Positions 1-7,288 of a stretch of DNA of 14,322 nt are shown here, piece by piece. The position numbers and the translations under genes were made by a program. Each line of letters starts with the position of its first letter. Within the stretch, counting starts at the first letter, position 1. The notes below the pieces were generated by a model that worked only from the letters and a program-made list of their open reading frames with translations, was not told the DNA's origin and made no database searches. Source of the stretch: an uncultured Faecalibacterium sp. (GTDB lineage Bacteria > Bacillota > Clostridia > Oscillospirales > Ruminococcaceae); NCBI GenBank assembly GCA_934525325.1, contig CAKSZE010000040.1, positions 1 through 14,322 of the forward strand. The letters are read 5' to 3'.

Positions 1-48
1 CCAGTCGGCGCTATCGCTTTAACGCTTTTTTCGCTTCTCCATCAATAG

Positions 49-131
49 CCCCTCAGTCGCTGCGCGACAGCTCCCCCAAGGGGGAGCAAGCGCTCGCCCG
101 CAGCGCCGCGCTTTCGAAGAAAGCGGCGCTG
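49..131. repeat. GC-rich intergenic hairpin repeat
   Basis: Three consecutive dyads are visible. GTCGC-TGC-GCGAC lies at 56-68, a perfect 8-bp stem GCTCCCCC-AA-GGGGGAGC at 70-87, and an imperfect stem at 101-115/119-131 with one bulged G around a GAA loop. From memory, the CCTCAGTCGC...CTCCCCC...GGGGGAG block resembles a short interspersed element scattered through Faecalibacterium intergenic regions; I cannot verify this here. It may be a palindromic mobile or transcript-stabilising element. The first 48 bases show no supportable gene: one frame is open from the window edge to a TAG at 46-48, but its 15 codons show nothing recognisable. Confidence 0.55.
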
Positions 132-170
132 CAAATGCAGTTTGGGGTTACGACCCCTCTCCGTGAAAAT

Positions 171-206
171 GGGATTCAGGAAAGTCCGCAGACTTTCCTG
201 AATCCC
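171..206. other. Perfect 16-bp hairpin with CGCA loop
   Basis: A perfect inverted repeat has arms 171-186 and 191-206 around a 4-base loop. It is followed by an A/T-rich stretch, but the first T-run (220-224) is too far away for a classic intrinsic terminator. A smaller 6-bp dyad, ATGCCC/GGGCAT, follows at 234-259. The hairpin sits in the 5' region of the alaX operon, 89 bp before the start codon. It could be a leftover terminator of an upstream gene, a leader RNA structure or part of the adjacent repeat. No convincing -35/-10 pair is visible between 1 and 290. Confidence 0.6.
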
Positions 207-294
207 GAAATAAAAATAATTTTTCCGCTGAATATGCCCAGAGCGCAAGCGGAGGGCATTATTGATCGTTCTATCTACAGGAGGTACTCGCGCT

Positions 295-1485
295 ATGCAG
301 CGCACAGAAAAATACTTTGAGCAGGACGCTTTCCGCACCGAATGCGAAAGCGTCATCCTTGCCGCAGAGCCGGACGAAAAGACCGGCGGCGGGCGCATTG
401 CGCTGGACGGCACGGTGTTCTACCCGGAGGGCGGCGGGCAGCCCGCCGACCGGGGCACCCTGACCCTGCCGGACGGCACGGTGCTGCAGGTGCTGGACGT
501 CCACGAGCAGGCGGGCATCATCTGGCACACGGTGGATGCCCTGCCCGCTGCCGCCGCGCCCGGCGCAGCCGTTGCCGGCTGCATCGACTGGGACTGGCGG
601 TTCGATAAGATGCAGCAGCACACCGGCGAGCATATCCTCTCCGGCATCCTGCACCAGATGTTCGGGGCAGAGAACGTGGGCTTCCATGTGGGCACCGAGG
701 TAGTGCGCATGGACACCAGCGTGCCCATCAGCCCCGAGGGGCTGCGGCAGGCAGAACTTGCCGCCAACCGCATCGTGTGGCAGGATGTGCCGGTGCTCAT
801 CAGCTACCCCACCCGGGAGGAGCTTGCCGCCCTTGTCTACCGCTCCAAAAAGGAGATCGAAGGGCAGGTGCGCATCGTGACCATCCCGGGCGCGGACGTC
901 TGCGCCTGCTGCGGCACCCACACCCGCACCACCGGTCAGGTGGGGCAGATCAAGATCCTTGCCAGCGAGAACTACAAGGGCGGTGTGCGGCTGAGCGTGG
1001 TGTGCGGCGCCCGTGCGCTGGCGGCGGCACAGGCCATGCGCGCCCGGCAGGCAGACATCGGTGCGCTGCTCTCTGCCAAAGCCGACCAGACCGCTGTGGC
1101 AGTGCATCGGGTATACGACGAGTATACCGCGCTCAAATTTACACACTTCGGACTGTGCGGCCAGCTGTTTGACTCCCTTGCGCAGCTGATCGCGCCCGAT
1201 GCGGACGCCATCCGCACCCTGCCGGGGCTGGACCCGGACGGGCTGCACCGGCTGGCTGTCCGGCTGACCGAAGCTACCACCGGCCTGTGCGCCGCCCTGA
1301 CCCCCACCGAAAAGGGCACCGGCTACTGCCTTGCCCAGCGGGACGGCGATGTGCGCGCCCTGACCAAGGCACTGAACGCCGCCCTGAACGGACGCGGCGG
1401 CGGCAAGCCCGGCATCTGTCAGGGCAGCTGCGCCGCCACCCCGGAGCAGGTGGAGAGATTTTTGAAGGAGAACAACAAACTATGA
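295..1485 (+). CDS. alaX: AlaX-type alanyl-tRNA editing hydrolase with DHHA1-like C-terminus
   Basis: This is a freestanding relative of the alanyl-tRNA synthetase editing domain. The family hydrolyses Ser-tRNA(Ala) or Gly-tRNA(Ala) in the cytoplasm to prevent mistranslation. The 396-aa product has the family's Gly-rich motif at 42-56 (FYPEGGGQP...), the zinc motif HTGEH at 109-113, and the second half of the zinc site, CxxxH, at 205-209 (CCGTH). It ends in a DHHA1-like segment with GGGKPGICQGS at 368-378. The length fits the long AlaX form. An in-frame ATG at 262 lies upstream of the Shine-Dalgarno AGGAGGT at 279-285, so the ATG at 295 is chosen. The stop codon overlaps trmB by 4 bp (ATGA), indicating translational coupling. 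Family assignment is firm; the preferred mischarged tRNA is not visible from sequence. Confidence 0.93.
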   Translation: MQRTEKYFEQDAFRTECESVILAAEPDEKTGGGRIALDGTVFYPEGGGQPADRGTLTLPDGTVLQVLDVHEQAGIIWHTVDALPAAAAPGAAVAGCIDWDWRFDKMQQHTGEHILSGILHQMFGAENVGFHVGTEVVRMDTSVPISPEGLRQAELAANRIVWQDVPVLISYPTREELAALVYRSKKEIEGQVRIVTIPGADVCACCGTHTRTTGQVGQIKILASENYKGGVRLSVVCGARALAAAQAMRARQADIGALLSAKADQTAVAVHRVYDEYTALKFTHFGLCGQLFDSLAQLIAPDADAIRTLPGLDPDGLHRLAVRLTEATTGLCAALTPTEKGTGYCLAQRDGDVRALTKALNAALNGRGGGKPGICQGSCAATPEQVERFLKENNKL

Positions 1486-2249
1486 GAATGCGTTTCAAAC
1501 CCTATGCCCACGACGAACTGATGGCCGCGGATTTCCATGTGCACGAGCCCCTCATCTGGGGCGGCAAGTGGCACGGCCAGTACGCCCGCCCGGAGCAGCC
1601 CTTTATTCTGGAGCTGGGCTGCGGCAAGGGCGGCTTCATCTCCCAGCTGGCCTGCGCCCACCCGGAAAATAACTATCTGGGCATCGACATCACCGATAAG
1701 GTGCTCATCCTTGCCAAGCGCAAGATCGAAGCCGCCTATCAGGCAGCCGGACACCCCATCGACAACGTAAAGATCATGAGCACCGATATCGAGCGCATCA
1801 AGGGCGTCATCACCCCGGAGGACGAGGTCAGCCGCATCTACATCAACTTCTGCAACCCGTGGAGCAAGAACGACTCCTCCCACAAGCACCGCCTTACCTA
1901 CCCGCGCCAGCTCATCGCCTACCGCGAGTTCCTGAAAGACGGCGGCGAGATCTACTTCAAGACCGACGACGATGATCTGTTCCGGGACAGCGTGGAGTAC
2001 TTCCCCGCTTCCGGCTACGATATCGAGTGGATCACCTACGACCTGCACGAGAACGAGCCGGAGTGGAACATCCGCACCGAGCACGAGGGCATGTTCACCG
2101 AGATGGGCATCAAGATCAAGGCGCTCATCGCCCGCAAGAAGCCCGGTGCCGACAGCGTGACATGGGTAGACCCCAAGGTGCTCAAGCGGATGGCACGGGA
2201 AGCTGCCGCCGCCGAAGCCGCCGCACAGGAAGGCGAAGCCAATGTCTGA
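1482..2249 (+). CDS. trmB: tRNA (guanine(46)-N7)-methyltransferase TrmB
   Basis: A SAM-dependent enzyme that forms m7G46 in the variable loop of tRNAs. The 255-aa product has the Rossmann SAM motif ELGCGKGGF at 44-52 and the acidic turn YLGIDI at 65-70. The TrmB signature is at 121-141 (INFCNPWSK...HKHRLTYP), with GGEIYFKTDDD at 154-164 and a C-terminal TEHEGMF...G block near 199-209. The usual signature reads NF-x-DPWPK; here the Asp is Asn125. The last 20 residues are an Ala/Glu-rich tail beyond the usual core. The start ATG overlaps the alaX stop, with GAAGGAG at 1464-1470; an alternative ATG six bases later is less likely. It lies in an operon with another tRNA-quality gene, consistent with a translation-fidelity unit. 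Confidence 0.95.
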   Translation: MRMRFKPYAHDELMAADFHVHEPLIWGGKWHGQYARPEQPFILELGCGKGGFISQLACAHPENNYLGIDITDKVLILAKRKIEAAYQAAGHPIDNVKIMSTDIERIKGVITPEDEVSRIYINFCNPWSKNDSSHKHRLTYPRQLIAYREFLKDGGEIYFKTDDDDLFRDSVEYFPASGYDIEWITYDLHENEPEWNIRTEHEGMFTEMGIKIKALIARKKPGADSVTWVDPKVLKRMAREAAAAEAAAQEGEANV

Positions 2250-2421
2250 CCCCTGTGAGCTGTGCCTGAATAATGTTCAGGACGAATACGGCAGCTATTA
2301 CTGCGCGCAGGGCGCTGCGCTGGACGAGGACGAGATGGCACGCTATCTTGCCCGCAGTACCGCTGCCTGTCCCTTTTTTGAGCCGGGGGACGAATATAAG
2401 ATCGTATCCAAACAGAACTGA
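2242..2421 (+). CDS. Small four-cysteine protein, DUF6472-like
   Basis: A 59-aa ORF overlaps the end of trmB by 8 bp and is preceded by AGGAAGG at 2227-2233, so it is probably translationally coupled. The protein begins MSDPCELCLNN and carries Cys5, Cys8, Cys21 and Cys43, with CPFFEPGDEY at 43-52. This pattern matches my memory of a small uncharacterised clostridial family (DUF6472) that often sits beside trmB; a profile search would confirm it. The C-x2-C pair plus two further cysteines suggests a zinc- or metal-binding knuckle (inference). There is no signal peptide or membrane segment. The function is unknown; overlap and position suggest a role linked to tRNA modification or simple co-expression. 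Confidence 0.82.
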   Translation: MSDPCELCLNNVQDEYGSYYCAQGAALDEDEMARYLARSTAACPFFEPGDEYKIVSKQN

Positions 2422-2436
2422 AGAACGGAGGTGCTC

Positions 2437-3513
2437 ATGGTAAGCTTTCTTACCGAGACCATGGTATGCGGGTTCTCGCTGTACCATATTCTGGCCTATT
2501 TCCTGATCTATTCCTGCATGGGCTGGTGTCTGGAGGTCATCTATGCCGCCGCCACCACCGGTCAGCTGGTGAACCGGGGCTTTCTCAACGGCCCGGTCTG
2601 TCCCATCTACGGTTTTGGCATGGTCATCGTGCTGTTTGCCCTTACGCCCCTGCAGCACAGCGTCCTGCTGCTGTATCTCGGCGGCGTCATCCTGCCCAGT
2701 GCGCTGGAACTGGTGGGCGGCTGGGCGCTGTATAAGCTCTATCACACCCGCTGGTGGGATTACAGCGATCTGCCCTTTAACATCGGGGGCTATATCTGTC
2801 TGGAATTCTGCCTGCTGTGGGGCGTGGGCACGCTGGTGGTCATGCGCATCGTGCACCCGGTGGTGGCCGACCTTGTAATGCTCATCCCGCCCTTTGTGGG
2901 GGTCATCGTGATGTGCTTTTTGTACGCTGTGTACGCGGTGGACGTGGTGGCTACCGCCATTGCCGCCTCTGCACTGGCCGATACACTGGACACCATGGAG
3001 CAGCTGGGCGACAGCATCCACGCCGTCAGCGATGCCATGACCCAGCTGCTGGGTACCACCACCCTGAATGCCGACCAGAAACTGGACGAGGGACGGCTGC
3101 AATTCAAGCTTGCCGCCGCCGAGGCGCGGGACGCCGCCGGAAAGCGCCCCTCTGCCCGTGAGACGCTGGCCGCCATCCGCGCCAAGGCTGCCGAAGCCAG
3201 CGAAGCTGCCCGCCGCGCCAGCGAGGACGCCCGCCTGAACGCTGCCGAAGCCGCCAACGCCGCCCGTCTTGCCGCCAAGGGCACTGCCGAGCACGCCGCC
3301 GAGCTGCTGCAGCTGGAACAGCTGGCCGCAGAGCTGCAAGCCCGCAGCGAGGAAATGCAGGCACAGCTGCTGCGCACCCCCCGCATCGTGGGCCCGCGCC
3401 GTATGCTGCGCGCCTACCCGAAACTCCGGCACGGCAAAAAGCTGCGCACCCTGCCCACATTGCGGGAGATGCTGCGCCGCGCCGAGCAGGACGACAAAAA
3501 AGATACCAAATGA
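2437..3513 (+). CDS. CmpB-family (putative ABC permease) membrane protein with Ala-rich helical tail
   Basis: The 358-aa product has about five hydrophobic segments (near 13-37, 55-70, 75-98, 118-138 and 147-173). It carries the family hallmark GWCLEVIY at 29-36 and NRGFLNGPVCPIYGFG at 46-61, typical of PF06541 proteins annotated as putative ABC transporter permeases. No ATPase partner is encoded nearby, so a transport role is unproven. Residues about 210-315 form a soluble Ala/Glu/Arg-rich stretch predicted to be a long helix or coiled coil. A very basic tail (RRMLRAYPKLRHGKK) follows, ending in DDKKDTK. A GTG at 2431 overlaps the ribosome site GGAGGT (2427-2432), so the ATG at 2437 is preferred. 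It follows the upstream small ORF by 15 bp and ends the operon. Confidence 0.85.
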   Translation: MVSFLTETMVCGFSLYHILAYFLIYSCMGWCLEVIYAAATTGQLVNRGFLNGPVCPIYGFGMVIVLFALTPLQHSVLLLYLGGVILPSALELVGGWALYKLYHTRWWDYSDLPFNIGGYICLEFCLLWGVGTLVVMRIVHPVVADLVMLIPPFVGVIVMCFLYAVYAVDVVATAIAASALADTLDTMEQLGDSIHAVSDAMTQLLGTTTLNADQKLDEGRLQFKLAAAEARDAAGKRPSARETLAAIRAKAAEASEAARRASEDARLNAAEAANAARLAAKGTAEHAAELLQLEQLAAELQARSEEMQAQLLRTPRIVGPRRMLRAYPKLRHGKKLRTLPTLREMLRRAEQDDKKDTK

Positions 3514-3518
3514 TTCTG

Positions 3519-3553
3519 AATGCCGCACCGGCACTGCCGTGTGTGGCATTTTT
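3519..3553 (+). terminator. Intrinsic terminator of the alaX operon
   Basis: A 10-bp stem (AATGCCGCAC at 3519-3528 with GTGTGGCATT at 3541-3550, one G-T wobble) is followed by five Ts at 3549-3553. It begins six bases after the stop codon of the CmpB-type gene. Confidence 0.75.
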
Positions 3554-3600
3554 GTTGCGCTTTGCTCGAATAATGTTGTTATAAAGTGTGAAAAAACTAT

Positions 3601-3628
3601 TTCAAAACCGCTTAAACCGTGTTATACT
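3601..3628 (+). promoter_or_regulatory. Likely promoter of the GGDEF/EAL gene
   Basis: The -10 box TATACT is at 3623-3628. A weak -35 TTCAAA at 3601-3606 gives a 16-bp spacer. An imperfect dyad TATAC-N10-GTATA (3623-3642) overlaps the -10 box and start region and could be an operator, though this is weak evidence. The surrounding 3554-3690 is A/T-rich and shows no ORF of its own; the 5' leader would be roughly 65 bases. Confidence 0.55.
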
Positions 3629-3701
3629 GATTATAAAGTATACAAACTGACCGCAATCGACTTGTCCGTATTGAAATCTATCCAAATTGTGAGGAATCGT
3701 C

Positions 3702-6368
3702 ATGTCAGAGGAACGAAAGACCAGAACAGATGCCGCCGCACCGGCATCTGCTGCGTTGGAGCGGATCGACCGCAAGGACGCATTTTTACAGGCCCTGCAT
3801 ACATTCCTGACCGCGCATCAGGGAACGGAATGGGCTGTTGCCGCTGTGGATATCCAGCACTTCAAGCTTTATAACGAGCTTTATGGCACCGAAAAGGGCG
3901 ATGTTCTGCTGGAGACCATGGCAAACTGTCTGCTGGGTTACAGCAAGCAGACCGGCTATCCTGTGGGCTATTTTGGAAACGATGACTTTTTCCTGTGCCT
4001 GCCGGACGAAAAAGCCGAGCAGACTGCCGTGCTTGCCACATTGCAGGCCTGCATGGCTGCCGGCAGACAGGATGTCACCTTTTTTGTGGTAATGGGCGTG
4101 TGCCCCGTGCAGGCAAACCCCGGCGCAGACGCTGCTACCCTGTGCAACTATGCGCAGATCGCCGGTGTAACGAACGACAGCGGTTACCTGCACCGCTTTG
4201 AGCCCACCATGCTCAACGAACTCAAAGAACAGCAGCAGCTGCTGGGCGAGCTGGAGCGCGCACTGGACAACCACGAATTCTGCTTCTTCTTGCAGCCCAA
4301 GTGCAACAGCATTACCCGCGCCATCGTGGGCATGGAAGCGCTGGTGCGCTGGAACCACCCCACCCGTGGCTGTGTTCCCCCCGCCGAGTTCATGCCGCTG
4401 CTGGAGCGCACCGGCCTTGTAACGCGGCTGGACCAGTACATCTGGGAATCCGTCTGCCAGACCTTGCAGAAGTGGCAGGAGAGCGGCAGCAACCTTGTGC
4501 CGGTATCGGTGAACGTTTCGGTACAGGATATCCTGAACTTGGATGTGCCGCAGATCTTTGCAGATCTGGTGGAAAAATATAAGCTGGAGCCCAAGCTTCT
4601 TCTGGCTGAGATCACCGAGACCATGGTGGCCGAGGATACCCAGATGGTGGAAAGCGCCATTCAGGGGCTGCACCGCAAGGGCTTTGCGGTGATGATGGAC
4701 GACTTTGGCAGCGGGTATTCCTCGCTGAATATGCTCAAGGATACCAACGTCGATGCCATCAAGCTGGACATGAAGCTCATCGACATGAATCAGGAGAACC
4801 GCAGCAAGGGCGTGCAGATCGTGGAGTCGGTGGTGGATATGGCACACCGGCTGAACCTGCCCATCATCGCCGAGGGCGTGGAGACCCCGGAGCAGGTGTC
4901 CATGCTGCAAGCCGCAGACTGCCTGTACTCACAGGGCTACTATTTCTTTAAGCCCATGCCGGTGGAAAACGCCGAAAAGCTGCTGGCGCAGCCCACCAAT
5001 CAGGATTACTGGGATCTGCGCCGCGACCTGATGCGCCGCGACCGCCGGGTGGAGAACCCGGGCACCGAAAAGACCGCGCTGGCCTTGCAGGCCTACCAGA
5101 TCTTTACCGACAACGTGCTGGAGATCTCGCTGCTGAACCTTGCCACCGGTGCGTACCGGGTGATCAAGCGGGACGCCCGCCTGCCCGGCGCAGATCTGGA
5201 AAAAGAAGAGGATTTTGTCAACTACTGCGACCGCCTGGTGAACGAGAAGATCGTGCACGAGGAGGACGTAGATCTGTTCTTAGAGCAGACCGATCTGGAA
5301 ACTTTGCGCTCTGTGCTGTACCACGCCACCGCGCCGGAGTTCTACCGTTACCGCGAGAATGTGTCCGGCCAGTATATCTGGGTCACCACAGAGGTGCTGC
5401 CCTGCCGTGGCTGCTGTGCTCAGAACCCGTGGGCGACCGTGCTGGTGCGCAATGACGCACAGGCCGACCAGCTCAGCGAGGAACTGGACTTCTCTTACAG
5501 CCACGACACCCTGACCGGCCTTGCCAACCGCAGCCGGTACGAGGCCGATTTGCGGGAGCTGCCCCACAGCGGATACGAATCCGTGGTGTGCACCTACATT
5601 GACGTAGTGGGGATGCACGAGGTAAACGAGCATCTGGGGCACCGCAGCGGCGACACCCTGCTGTGCTGTCTGGCAAACGCCGCCCGCAAGTTCTTTGCTA
5701 CCAGCCGGGTATACCGCATTGGCAGCGATGAATTTATCATCCTGACCCCCAACGAGCCGCCTTACAGTGTGTGGAGCACCGTGGACCGGATGCGCGCTTT
5801 CCTGAAGGAAAAGGACTACGCTATTTCCGTAGGCATCCAGCAGACCACCGACCTGCGCCGTCTGGACGAGGCTGTCGCCAAGGCTGAGGCTGCTATGCGG
5901 CAGGACCGGCAGGCCTACTACGACCACAACGGCCGCGCCCGCCAGCTGGAGGGCCTGAACGAAAAGATGGAGCGCACCTTGCAGGAAAAGCGGGACGCCG
6001 AGCACTTCTTGAAGGTGCTTGCCCCCAAGTACAAGACCGTATTCGTGGTGGACTTGCAGCAGGATACCGTGCGCCCCATCATCGTGCCGGACTACTTCCA
6101 GACCATTCTGGATACCTGCGGCGGCTCTTTCCGGGCTGCGCTGACCAACTACCGCGACACGCTGGTAGCGCCGGAGAACCGGGACGGCTTTGCAAAGCTG
6201 CTGGACTTTGGCCTTGTGCGCAGCACTGTGTTCAGCAGCAACCTGCTGGAGCACCGCTACCGCAAGACGGACGGCCGCAGCTTCTGCATCCGTGTGACCC
6301 CCTACTCCCGCAGCGGCTCCCACATCAACGAGGTGCTGTGGATCTTCGCGGATGAAGATGTAGAGTAA
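3702..6368 (+). CDS. Multi-domain cyclic-di-GMP protein (GGDEF-like/EAL/PAS-like/GGDEF/PAS-like)
   Basis: This 888-aa protein has no signal peptide or membrane segment, so it is probably cytosolic. Residues 40-165 form a degenerate GGDEF domain (GNDDF at 92-96; D50 and N58 fit the DxxxxxxxN pattern). Residues 180-430 form an EAL phosphodiesterase domain with the catalytic set intact: EAL 212-214, N271, E303 in EITET, DDFG 333-336, K354/D356, E391 in AEGVET and Q411 in QGYYFFKP. Residues 466-583 look PAS-like. Residues 594-735 are a second GGDEF domain with IDVVGMHEVN at 633-642 and GSDEF at 674-678. Residues 770-884 resemble the first PAS-like segment. Net c-di-GMP hydrolysis is likely, with the GGDEF parts possibly regulatory; cyclase activity of the GSDEF site cannot be excluded. 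The Shine-Dalgarno GAGGA is at 3691-3695. The gene stands alone between two terminators. Confidence 0.92.
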   Translation: MSEERKTRTDAAAPASAALERIDRKDAFLQALHTFLTAHQGTEWAVAAVDIQHFKLYNELYGTEKGDVLLETMANCLLGYSKQTGYPVGYFGNDDFFLCLPDEKAEQTAVLATLQACMAAGRQDVTFFVVMGVCPVQANPGADAATLCNYAQIAGVTNDSGYLHRFEPTMLNELKEQQQLLGELERALDNHEFCFFLQPKCNSITRAIVGMEALVRWNHPTRGCVPPAEFMPLLERTGLVTRLDQYIWESVCQTLQKWQESGSNLVPVSVNVSVQDILNLDVPQIFADLVEKYKLEPKLLLAEITETMVAEDTQMVESAIQGLHRKGFAVMMDDFGSGYSSLNMLKDTNVDAIKLDMKLIDMNQENRSKGVQIVESVVDMAHRLNLPIIAEGVETPEQVSMLQAADCLYSQGYYFFKPMPVENAEKLLAQPTNQDYWDLRRDLMRRDRRVENPGTEKTALALQAYQIFTDNVLEISLLNLATGAYRVIKRDARLPGADLEKEEDFVNYCDRLVNEKIVHEEDVDLFLEQTDLETLRSVLYHATAPEFYRYRENVSGQYIWVTTEVLPCRGCCAQNPWATVLVRNDAQADQLSEELDFSYSHDTLTGLANRSRYEADLRELPHSGYESVVCTYIDVVGMHEVNEHLGHRSGDTLLCCLANAARKFFATSRVYRIGSDEFIILTPNEPPYSVWSTVDRMRAFLKEKDYAISVGIQQTTDLRRLDEAVAKAEAAMRQDRQAYYDHNGRARQLEGLNEKMERTLQEKRDAEHFLKVLAPKYKTVFVVDLQQDTVRPIIVPDYFQTILDTCGGSFRAALTNYRDTLVAPENRDGFAKLLDFGLVRSTVFSSNLLEHRYRKTDGRSFCIRVTPYSRSGSHINEVLWIFADEDVE

Positions 6369-6377
6369 AAAGTGTTT

Positions 6378-6420
6378 AAAAAACGATCCTCACGGCCGAA
6401 GGCCGTGAGGATCGTTTTTT
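6378..6420. terminator. Strong bidirectional-type terminator after the GGDEF/EAL gene
   Basis: A perfect stem runs 6378-6397 and 6401-6420 around a GAA loop. It has a GC-rich core (CCTCACGGCC/GGCCGTGAGG) and ends in six Ts, with six As on the other side. It starts ten bases after the stop codon and insulates the azlCD promoter. Confidence 0.92.
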
Positions 6421-6437
6421 CATGGACACCCGCCGTC

Positions 6438-6465
6438 TTGCAAATGCGCCGGGATGTGCTATAAT
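6438..6465 (+). promoter_or_regulatory. Strong sigma-A promoter of azlCD
   Basis: The -35 is TTGCAA (6438-6443) with a 16-bp spacer. The -10 is consensus TATAAT (6460-6465), preceded by TG at 6457-6458 (extended -10). The predicted start is near 6472, giving a leader of about 70 bases. Confidence 0.8.
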
Positions 6466-6544
6466 AGAAATCACTTATTCCATACAATCTATGTGGGTAT
6501 ATGGGCGCGCCGCCCGCTATTCCCGCAAAGCAAGGAGCTTTTCT

Positions 6545-7288
6545 ATGCAGCATCTGTCCCAAACCGTTTCCCCCGCTCTGCCGCACCCCTGTCTGCGAGC
6601 GCTGCGGGCGGCTTTTCCGCAGACCATCCCGGTGCTGGCGGGCTATTTCGTGCTGGGGCTGGGCTACGGCATCTATGTGCAGTCCTTGGGACTGCCGGTT
6701 TGGATGCCTATGCTCATGGGCACTGTCGTGTACGGCGGCTCGCTGGAGTTTGTGCTGGCAAGCCTGCTGTTGGGCGCGTTCTCGCCGCTGTCGGCCTTTC
6801 TGATGGCGCTGATGATCCAAGCACGGCACCTTTTCTACGGCCTTGCCATGCTGGAACGCTATAAGGGCTACGGCTGGCGCAGCTTTTACATGATCTTTGC
6901 CATGAGCGACGAGACCTTTTCCATCACCTGCTCGGCAGCGCCGCCGGAAGGGGTGGACAAGGGCTGGTTCATGTTTTTTATCACCCTGCTGGATCAGCTT
7001 TACTGGGTGGGCAGCGCCGGGCTTGGGGCTGCGCTGGGCACGGTGCTGCCCTTTAGCACCGAGGGCGTGGATTTTGTCATGACCGCAATGTTCACGGTCA
7101 TCTTCCTGAACCAGTGGGAAAAAGATAAGCAGCACGGCAGTGCCCTCATCGGGCTTGCCGTGCCGCTGGTGTGTCTCGCGGTATTTGGTTCCGGCAGCTT
7201 TCTGCTGCCGTCCATGGCGGGCATTCTGGTGCTGCTGCTGGCTTTGCGCCGTCCGATGGAAAAAGCAGCCGGGGAGGTAGAGGAATGA
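6545..7288 (+). CDS. azlC: AzlC-family branched-chain amino-acid exporter, large subunit
   Basis: This is an integral membrane protein that, with AzlD, exports branched-chain amino acids and analogues such as azaleucine. The 247-aa product is of usual family length. It has several hydrophobic helices and the family motifs ARHLFYGL at 93-100 and SDETFS at 121-126, plus the PVLAGYFVLGLGYG segment at 29-42. The open frame extends upstream to 6422, but AAGGAG at 6532-6537, seven bases before the ATG at 6545, fixes the start after the promoter. The stop overlaps azlD by 4 bp. No regulator gene (AzlB/Lrp type) is adjacent. Confidence 0.93.
   Translation: MQHLSQTVSPALPHPCLRALRAAFPQTIPVLAGYFVLGLGYGIYVQSLGLPVWMPMLMGTVVYGGSLEFVLASLLLGAFSPLSAFLMALMIQARHLFYGLAMLERYKGYGWRSFYMIFAMSDETFSITCSAAPPEGVDKGWFMFFITLLDQLYWVGSAGLGAALGTVLPFSTEGVDFVMTAMFTVIFLNQWEKDKQHGSALIGLAVPLVCLAVFGSGSFLLPSMAGILVLLLALRRPMEKAAGEVEE

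Noticed and set aside
1..48. C-terminal end of an upstream gene
   Set aside because: Only 15 codons are open in one frame before a stop, with nothing recognisable; cannot be supported from the window alone.
2431..2436. GTG start for the CmpB-type gene
   Set aside because: The GTG overlaps the Shine-Dalgarno sequence GGAGGT itself, so the ATG six bases later is the workable start.
2182..3549. 455-codon minus-strand frame
   Set aside because: It runs antisense to the CmpB-type gene and across its terminator; Gly/His/Gln-rich composition with no domain, and the plus strand has membrane segments and family motifs.
3786..6323. Two long minus-strand frames (374 and 347 codons) opposite the GGDEF/EAL gene
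   Set aside because: They are shadows of a well-supported 888-aa protein with catalytic motifs on the plus strand.
6422..6544. N-terminal extension of azlC
   Set aside because: It spans the promoter (6438-6465) and lies upstream of the ribosome site at 6532-6537.
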